NCBI RefSeq assembly: GCF_026151205.1
Contig: NC_087080.1
Location: 3,761,096 to 3,825,095, forward strand
Direction of reading: 5' to 3'
From: Bolinopsis microptera
Lineage: Eukaryota; Ctenophora; Tentaculata; Lobata; Bolinopsidae
Length of the DNA: 64,000 nucleotides
Shown here piece by piece: positions 56,613 through 64,000 of this stretch. The position numbers were made by a program, and so were the translations under genes. The notes beneath the pieces were generated by a model that saw only the letters and a program-made list of their open reading frames with translations, made no database searches and had not been told where the DNA came from. Each line of letters opens with the position of its first letter. Position 1 is the first letter of the stretch.

Positions 56613-57125
56613 ATTTGACCAAAACCCATAATCATGGGTAGAGTGGACCGCTGCCAGTGTCTCTCTTTCCCAAACAAAAGGAAATGATATTAATTTGATT
56701 GACCGTTCTCAAATGCAAAATGATACCGAGAATGAAATCGGTCGCTCGCTTTTCCCATTCATTTACAATTGTAATATATTAAGAAAAACTACCCAAAGGC
56801 AGCTGTACTCGGCAATGAAGATGCAATAAACTTCAGCTAATTCAATAAGTAATACTAATAACTACCACCCTTACCCCGAAATACTAGGTATCGACCCGAA
56901 CGCAACCCAAAGAGATTTTTACAGCATCTGATTGATGTAATCAATCGAAACTTATTACAATTCGTAAGCCGTGAATGAATGGGAAAAGCGAGCGACCGAT
57001 TTCATTCTCGGTATCATTTTGCATTTGAGAACGGTCAATCAAATTAATATCATTTCCTTTTGTTTGGGAAAGAGAGACACTGGCAGCGGTCCACTCTACC
57101 CATGATTATGGGTTTTGGTCAAATA
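56613..57125. mobile_element. MITE family B with about 150-bp terminal inverted repeats, copy A
   Basis: Starts ATTTGACCAAAACCCATAAT and ends with the reverse complement; inverted similarity extends about 150 bp inward (to AATGAATGGGAAAAGCGAGC). The middle is about 200 bp. Target duplication not resolved. Confidence 0.85.
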
Positions 57126-58170
57126 CATATATACATATATATATATATTCAGGGATAGACGCTTTGCCAGTCAATTGTAGCCTGTATTTAATTGTCCATA
57201 GATTTAAAAGTATAAAAGATACAGCCATTTCCGACCACAGGTCTTGCAAATAATTGTTTATACTTTAGTTTACATTGTATAAAAAAATTATATGACGTCA
57301 TAAACACCCCTTGATGACGTCATCAAGTTAACCGTTTTTAAAACTTGATTTTTGACAAAGTAATAACTTTTAAAATTAATTTTAAACCATTAAGGAGTAA
57401 TTTTATTCAAAATCTGAGGAAATTTTTATCTTAGATAATTGTTCAAGCATTCTGAAAATCTACCGGAAAGTTTTTCTAGCTTGCTCCTTCATAAAGATAT
57501 TCGTCATTGAAGTTTGTGCTTTTTTGAAGAATTATTTTATAAAAACGTTAATTTTGCGATTTAGTATTCTCTGGTGTTGGGCCATGCCTTGGGTTGTGGA
57601 GCTCAGTTCTGCTTCCTATAGGTATAAATTGTGTCATAGGCTAGTTTTAAAGTTGAAAATCGAAAAGTTGCACACGTTGGGACACGCCCAAATTGATAGA
57701 AAATCGCTAAAATCACTGAAAATTGCTGTTTTCGTCATTTTCTGTCAACTTTAGAGTGCCGTTGTGATTACAGTTCTTCTTAAAATACTTTGAAACTTTG
57801 CATGCTTATCAAGCTATATATAAAACAATTACATGCAAAAATTTACGGCGATTCAATATTGGATGCGCACGCAACGTCTGCTCAAAGTTTGCACGTGCGA
57901 AAGGTGAGAATTTTGCTCATTCGTGATTTCCAACAAATTCTGCTTTGCCACGACAGTTTAATGTCATTATATATGAATTTAATGCCAACTTGAATGAGTA
58001 TTAAGTGGCATATTCAGTCAGTGATCGACCGATATGCTTCCCTAAACACAAGGAAATGTTTTTAAAGGATAGATTTCGAAATCGTTGAAACTTCCTCCTT
58101 ATTAATGAAGATATCAGTTTATATTTCGACTTTATAAAGTACCCTGACATTATAATCAAAAAGAGATGAT

Positions 58171-58682
58171 ATTTTACCAAAACCCATAATCATGGGTAGA
58201 GTGGACCGCTGTCAGTGTCTCTCTTTCCCAAACAAAAGGAAATGATATTACTTTGATTGACCGTTCTCAAATGCAAAATGATACCGAGAATGAAATCGGT
58301 CGCTCGCTTTTCCCATTCATTTACAATTGTAATATATTAAGAAAAACTACCCAAAGGCAGCTGTACTCGGCAATGAAGATGCAATAAACTTCAGCTAATT
58401 CAATAAGTAATACTAATAACTACCACCCTTACCCCGAAATACTAGGTATCGACCCGAACGCAACCCAAAGAGATTTTTACAGCATCTGATTGATGTAATC
58501 AATCGAAACTTATTACAATTCGTAAGCCGTGAATGAATGGGAAAAGCGAGCGACCGATTTCATTCTCGGTATCATTTTGCATTTGAGAACGGTCAATCAA
58601 AGTAATATCATTTCCTTTTGTTTGGGAAAGAGAGACACTGACAGCGGTCCACTCTACCCATGATTATGGGTTTTGGTAAAAT
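58171..58682. mobile_element. MITE family B, copy B
   Basis: Same structure as the 56613-57125 copy, with ends ATTTTACC...GGTAAAAT; the compensated C/T differences in both arms are notable. Flanks show GAT on each side, a possible short target duplication. Confidence 0.85.
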
Positions 58683-61051
58683 GATTTATACCAAAATTAG
58701 AAATACCTACACGGCACTACCATAATTCCACTCTTCAAAATTGTACACACAATCGGTAATTGTTATCAATACAAATGAGAAACATGTCTTGTACTGTTGT
58801 CAAAAAATGTTCCGTCATCATGATGCAGAGAAAAGGACGAAGGTAAGAATAACTGGCCATGCACCACCGATTGTTATAATAACGAACGAAATCATCTAAT
58901 TGCTGCAATTCGATAATTATCTTGTCTTCCTAAAACACTACGAAATCAGCCGGTGACGGACAACGTCTGAAAATTCTTCCGTAAGACAAACGAAATATTC
59001 TCGCACCTACCACTATATACTAACTAAATGAAATCGATAGTATTTTAGAGCTGCGAATGAATTCAGATAATTACGGTCATTACCAGAAATTTTGAGCAAT
59101 TTCGATACAAAGGCGTTAGCAAGCTGTCTGAACAAACAGAGTGTTCTGCAAACTTCACCATTTTTCTCTCGGATATCTTGCACAATTATACGATTAGTCA
59201 TCTATAATGTTATCGATATTGCTTTCTGGACAAAGAATTTCAGTTGTAACTGGAGGAAATTAAGGAATTTCAGGCTAACTTATTATGGAAGCAGCTGCAA
59301 TTTTAAATAAAAATTACCTGAACATTGGATCATACAAAGAATAATATGTTTAATTTGTCTGTAATGCTCGCTGTAATGCTCACGATATGGCTCGTTATTT
59401 TAAAACGTGATATAGAGAAAAATATGTTTTATGGCGTGGGGGAAAGTAAAATTATAGAGCTAACAGTAACTCTCTGTATAAATTATAAGTAGACTAGCAG
59501 ACTCAAAGAAGAGGAATGTTTTTAAAGCGTAGTAAGTTTGCTAAAATCAAAGTCACGCCAAATTCAGGTCGTCTCGAAAATGAAAGTATTTCGCGTTTGC
59601 CAAAAGAAGCGTTGACGTCATTTTGGCTATTTTGCACCACTATACTGAGCTCCTTTCCAAATAAACTGAGAAATTTCCACTAATGACGGACGGGTATTGC
59701 GCGTCTAAAATTTCTTAGACTCCGGCTACGAACCAGCTCAAAGCACGCGTCAATGGGTTGTAAATCTACAAATCTTAAATTTCTGGACAACAACGTTATT
59801 TATCATCACGTTATTGCCACAAAGGAATTTAACAAAAAGTTCCATTACGTGATAGTTGATTATATGTCGCATACCTTTCTTCTTCAGTAAACAGTATATT
59901 TGAATTTAGACGTTGAAAAAATGTGTATTATTTTTAATCTTCTGTCAACTTCAGTTAGACTCACGAGCACACTCAGCGCTGGTGGACGAGTTTTTATCTA
60001 CCCACAACAGACGGTAGAAGGAAACGGAGACGCTCATTATTGCTTGAAAACTATTTGACACTTACTGACTAACTCAGACACTTCCGTCAAATAATAAAAG
60101 AAAATTGTGCCGCACATGTTATTTTATTTGATTATTCATTAATTTTACAAGAAAATTCTCGTTGGGAATCTTTAAACTAAAGGATTCCTTGATTTCAAAA
60201 CTGTGATTCGTTCGCCTCGTTAATGCTAAATTTGGGTTAATCCTATTTTAGCTCTTATCCGCTTTATTTGGCTATAATAGTATGCTGCATTTAATCAACT
60301 TTCTTTTGCTGTTCTGACCCTAACATTGATATGGTGATATAATGATACATGGTGATTTTTTCTATTCGAAGATATCGTGAAAGTAGACCTATTTTAAAGT
60401 AGACCTTCTAGTTCTAGAAAGTGTGTGAATTGATTTATTTTGGTTATTTTAAAGTTTAGATGTAAGATATTAACATGGGTATCATTGAGCTCTTTGCGAT
60501 ATATTTACACGTAAAGCTGAGAGAGCTGAACACTATTACAAAGCATATGATTGATGGTTGTTTGAACAATATATCAATCGGAAGCTAATCGGCCCTAATG
60601 GATTCTAGGCCGTTTTCAAATAATATTACGCGCAGATAGGATGTATTTGCGATGGACTCTTGGCTGGCCATCACGCTAGCTTTACCTACGCTATTGCTTG
60701 TTTAACAATTTGATAGGCTATATTGATTGTGAAGTTGATCAACAATACTGTTTTCACTCTGTGAATAACTTTGTTTTATTTGAAGTTAAAAATTGTTTGT
60801 CTGCCATCAATTGCTGATCAAACATAACTTGAACCGAAAACCAAACTCCGAAACTACCTGGCTGCCAATAACGTTTACGCAGAATTTACGAAAACGTGAG
60901 TAGATTCTGTCAGCTCCTCTACACTCCAAAGTGATTTTACCATTTTCACCATGGCGATTACCGCACGTTACGTGTCCTTTTTTCGCACCAGCGCGCGCGA
61001 AAATGGACAAGGGCCATGTCAGATATCACCGAGATACTGTTTCGATCACGT
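58683..61051. other. Gene-free stretch
   Basis: AT-rich sequence with only short random frames. No gene, array or transposon end recognised. Confidence 0.5.
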
Positions 61052-61182
61052 GATATGACCTTGATTCACGATGTCAATCCTTAGCAGTTCGGCGAGGCCC
61101 AATGGTGCATCTCGCCGATTAATTACCGAAGGTTGCGAGAAGATGCGCGGCCCAGTAGTGCATCGCGCTACAAGATATGACC
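61052..61182 (+). mobile_element. MITE family A, copy 2, with 9-bp target duplication
   Basis: Element 61061-61173 (113 bp), TTGATTCACGATGTCAATCC...CATCGCGCTACAA, flanked by perfect 9-bp repeats GATATGACC (61052-61060, 61174-61182). Confidence 0.9.
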
Positions 61183-61606
61183 GTAATATAATATAATTAT
61201 AATTATATTACGAAGTTGCTCTAATTTCTTGTTCATGTTAGTGTAATACAGTTTTAGTTGTATCACGTCGTGACCCCCATTGTCATTTCACTTAGAATCG
61301 GGGCGAAAGCCGCGCGGCGGGCCTGCGCCTACAACGTAAGGCTAGGTTTTACATTTTAGCATATGCCATATTTACCTGGGGACCTCAGGCTATCATGTTC
61401 ATAAACATAGAGATTCGGCGGAATGACAGGCTGAGCGCGGCCCAGTAAATGCCATATTTGATATCACATATGTGTAGTCGTTTTACATTTGGTTGCAAAT
61501 AGCGAGCTCTGTTATCAGCTGTTGTAACTTGCGATAAGAAGTGCTTGTCTTTTAGTGTGATCGTTGTGTAGCCTGTATACAAGAACTGTACATTGGAATA
61601 TACACG

Positions 61607-62518
61607 ATGCAGTACTCATACCATGAACATACGAAGCATTTGGTCGATGACCCCGATAATGATGATCTGTTTAGTGCCAGACATGCAGATCAGGTAGCGA
61701 GAGCTACAAACAGTGTTTTTAATGAAATGTGCCATGAACTGGATGTTAAGGAATACGGAGATCTAGTATTGAAAAACCTGAACAAGCGATCAGTTTCGAA
61801 AGAAAAACTGTGTGATTGGCTGCAAACTGTTTGTTTCATTTTGAATCGTTATGCGGCTCCTCATTTGCAAATGGCTGCGGAGAGAGTAGATAAACAAAAC
61901 ATTTCAGTAATCGCGGAGCAGAAAACTGTCATTGATTTGCAGAAGCAGCTCATTGAAAAGAAGGACGAAGAACTCAAGTCTGTTCAAACAACTGTGCAGA
62001 CAGAAATGAAATCATATTCTTCTGCCCTGAAAAAGACTTGTGCAGCTGCTCTTACGCCAAAGAAGATCTGTACTGCAGTTAAGACAATAGCTGAAAAGGA
62101 TGAAAGAAGCAGAAACGTCGTAATCTACGGAATAAGTGAATCCGACGGCGAGAAGTTAGAAAACAAAGTTGCTGAAGTTCTTGGTGAGATAAACGAGAAA
62201 CCTTCTTTTCGTGACTGTTGTAGAGTTGGTCTGAAGAGAGTGGACACATTAATACGACCAACTAAACTATCTCTAAATAGCTCTGACATGGTTACTCAGG
62301 TGCTGCGAAAAGCGAAACTACTACGCACAAAAGAGGGCTATAAAAGTATCTACATTTGCCCAGACAGATCAGTGGAAGAAAGGAGAGCTTACAAGAAGCT
62401 CTGGGAGGAATTGAAAGAGAAGAGGAAAGCAGAGCCTAACAGAGTTCATTTCATAAGGAACAATAAGATTGTCAGCTCTGATAAGAACAGTGTATCAGCC
62501 TCGTCTGAAGAAATTTGA
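61607..62518 (+). CDS. LINE ORF1p-like coiled-coil/RRM protein, 303 aa
   Basis: Single uninterrupted frame from ATG 61607 to TGA 62518. Residues about 105-150 form a coiled coil (IDLQKQLIEKKDEELKSVQT). Residues about 165-290 begin RSRNVVIYGISESDGEKL and continue CCRVG, RPTKLSLNSSDMVTQVLRKA, GYKSIYICPDRSVEERRAYK and VHFIRNNKIV. This is the non-canonical RRM plus C-terminal domain pattern of LINE ORF1p (Transposase_22-like), which binds RNA as a trimer. The N-terminal 100 residues (ELDVKEYGDLVLKNLNKRS) are unknown. There is no reverse transcriptase or transposase nearby. It could be a captured or domesticated ORF1p, or the remaining half of a LINE. Confidence 0.75.
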   Translation: MQYSYHEHTKHLVDDPDNDDLFSARHADQVARATNSVFNEMCHELDVKEYGDLVLKNLNKRSVSKEKLCDWLQTVCFILNRYAAPHLQMAAERVDKQNISVIAEQKTVIDLQKQLIEKKDEELKSVQTTVQTEMKSYSSALKKTCAAALTPKKICTAVKTIAEKDERSRNVVIYGISESDGEKLENKVAEVLGEINEKPSFRDCCRVGLKRVDTLIRPTKLSLNSSDMVTQVLRKAKLLRTKEGYKSIYICPDRSVEERRAYKKLWEELKEKRKAEPNRVHFIRNNKIVSSDKNSVSASSEEI

Positions 62519-62889
62519 ACTGTTTCACATTCTTCACCACACATTTATTTTATCACAATTTTGTTTCACATTTTAAAAAATCATATCGGGGCCATGTAAT
62601 TGCGGGCACGTTTTACTGTGCAGTACCGTGTTTGGTCTCCCGACAGATTTTACAGACGGGGGCAATATTTTATTCGAGTTTATTTCATTCGTTGTAATTG
62701 CTGTACTCTGTAAAGTTTGAAAAGTATTTAATAAAAAATATGCTTCCTTTCAGTAAGAGTTAGGGCTGAGGGTAATTGGAGTCAGTCAGTCAGTGTGGAA
62801 GGTTAGTTATAATTTCGAATTCTACAGCATGCAGTAGTCATTCACTTTAGCTATTCAGGGTTACTACACCCAGAGAACGTGTTTAAAAG

Positions 62890-63205
62890 TTTTTTAATTG
62901 ACGATGTCAATTATTCGCAGCGCGATGCGTTACTGGTTACTGTGTACTGGGCTGCGTTGACTTACTGGGCCGCGCTCAGCCTGTCATTCCGCCGAATCTC
63001 TATTTAATGAACATAATAGCCTGAGCTCCCCAGGTAAGCGTTGACATACGTTGCATGCCACTTTTCGCGCCACTAGTTGGATACGAAACATGTATCTGCA
63101 AAAGCCGCGTCGCGCATCCAATAATCATTAATGAATAATGCTTCTCGTTAGATCGGCGAGATGCGTTACTGGGCAAAGCTGCGAAGAATTGACATCGCAG
63201 TGGCC
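62890..63205. repeat. Fold-back region related to MITE family A
   Basis: A direct partial copy (GACGATGTCAATTATTCGCA near 62901) and an inverted partial copy ending GCGAAGAATTGACATCG (about 63181-63197) of the family A 5' end face each other and adjoin the complete copy at 63216. Confidence 0.75.
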
Positions 63206-63206
63206 A

Positions 63207-63338
63207 CGATACTAATTGATTGATCACGATGTCAATCCTTCGCATCTCGCCGATCTGCATAAAATCGGGTGTGGTTGCGAGAAGCATTATTAAATGCGCG
63301 GCACGGCCCAGTAGTGCATCGCGCTACAACGATACTAG
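63207..63338 (+). mobile_element. MITE family A, copy 3, with 9-bp target duplication
   Basis: Element 63216-63329 (114 bp), TTGATTGATCACGATGTCAA...CATCGCGCTACAA, flanked by CGATACTAA and CGATACTAG (8 of 9 match). Confidence 0.85.
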
Positions 63339-63674
63339 TGAAACTACAATTCACAATTATTATATGGGGGTCACGACGTAATATAGGAGTGAGTAATACA
63401 TACAATATAATAATTACATTCCGGTTGATATTTCGAAAAGAAGACGTACTTTGTACTTTTATTTGAAAAATGTTGCATCATCAATAAATCACGTGACTTA
63501 CTCAAACAAGCTTTTAATTTTATAATACGAACGATATGATATATGCAATCGACTTTAAAGCGCTACATTATGACTTGACGACTTGTCCATTGTTAATATA
63601 ATGGATTAGCCCGGCGCGCGCGCGGTACTTTGAAGAAATTTAGACGAGTAACATACCACATCCGTCAATGGTAA

Positions 63675-63850
63675 GGGGTCGTTCACATATTACGTAATCA
63701 ATATTTTGGCAATTTTTACCCCCCCTCTGTAATCAACCGTAATCAAGACCGAACCCCCTCCATATTACGTAATCAAGGTTTGAACCCCGGCCCCCCCCCG
63801 TAATCAAGACCAAACCCCCCGACTATATTACGTAATCAAGATTAGACAGT
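63675..63850. repeat. TTACGTAATCAA-rich repeat
   Basis: TATTACGTAATCAA occurs three times and the shorter GTAATCAA several more, separated by C-rich runs. TTACGTAA is palindromic. It may be the end of a transposon that continues past the window. Confidence 0.7.
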
Positions 63851-64000
63851 AGACACCCCCCATTTTGAGTTAAATTTTGATGTAGAGATACAAGAAATAC
63901 ACATTATTCATTGCTGTCTGAGACTTGAGAAGATTTTGATTACATAATTAACGAAAATTGTCCAATTGGTATTTCGAAAATCGGTAAAAAATTAAAATTT

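Larger units (their letters stand above)
55574..58682. repeat. Tandem duplication of a 1.55-kb unit
   Basis: Copy A 55574-57125 and copy B 57126-58682 agree almost base for base (offset 1558). Each begins with an ATATATACATATA run and TTCAGGGATAGACGC and ends in a palindromic MITE. No coding potential beyond short shared frames of 67-79 codons. Confidence 0.95.
61265..63381. mobile_element. Candidate TIR-flanked unit carrying an ORF1p-like gene
   Basis: Two nested inverted-repeat pairs bracket the coding frame 61607-62518. The outer pair is ACGTCGTGACCCCCAT at 61266-61281 and its reverse complement at 63366-63381. An inner pair of about 80 bp is 61375-61448 and 62965-63035 (shared core GAGATTCGGCGGAATGACAG). 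The right side is longer because a family A MITE and an inverted partial copy of it are inserted. No convincing target duplication was found, so the limits are provisional. Confidence 0.6.

Noticed and set aside
55957-57993. Pairs of conserved 67-79-codon frames in the 1.55-kb duplication
   Set aside because: Conserved only because the whole unit is recently duplicated, non-coding parts included.

Overview
This is nuclear DNA from an animal. Genes are split by many GT-AG introns (118 nt to several kb), the DNA is AT-rich, and it carries minisatellite arrays, MITEs and an RTE-like LINE. Protein-coding genes are clearly metazoan: haspin, Argonaute, DBF4, YTHDC1, MEI4, a rhodopsin-class receptor and an SRCR protein. 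The divergent Argonaute, the high intron number and several genes nested inside introns suggest an early-branching marine invertebrate. A ctenophore or cnidarian is my guess, but sequence reading alone cannot settle it.

Layout. 1-2008: 3' end of haspin (+), with a dead LINE fragment in its last intron. 2692-7580: RRM/SR-rich RNA-binding protein (+). 7.7-11.9 kb: gene-poor, with a MITE. 11920-13655: unrecognised 251-aa protein (+, 7 exons). 14233-14943: small zinc-finger protein (+, 3 exons). 39225 down to 15926: an Argonaute of 24 coding exons (-) with all catalytic residues present. Its introns hold a compact DBF4 (-), an SRCR-domain secreted protein (+), an intact RTE-like LINE (-), and several arrays. 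Head to head with it, 41927-51225 is YTHDC1 (+, 13 exons), whose intron 4 holds an intronless MEI4 (+). A four-exon GPCR (51294-53269, -) converges on YTHDC1 with only 68 bp between stop codons. 53.3-64 kb is repeat territory: two tandem duplications, palindromic MITEs, and a TIR-flanked unit encoding a LINE ORF1p-like protein.

The most unusual feature is that exon/intron junctions of the Argonaute gene have repeatedly seeded tandem arrays. The acceptor plus first codons of exon 23 are repeated about 45 times, the exon 23 donor 4 times, the exon 19 donor 5 times and the exon 22 acceptor 3 times. Other arrays directly abut splice sites. Exon coordinates were derived by hand; in every spliced model the exon phases join and the total length is a multiple of three, which is strong internal support.

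Several of the genes act in chromosomes, meiosis or RNA regulation (haspin, DBF4, MEI4, Argonaute, YTHDC1). Whether this neighbourhood is co-regulated cannot be read from the sequence.
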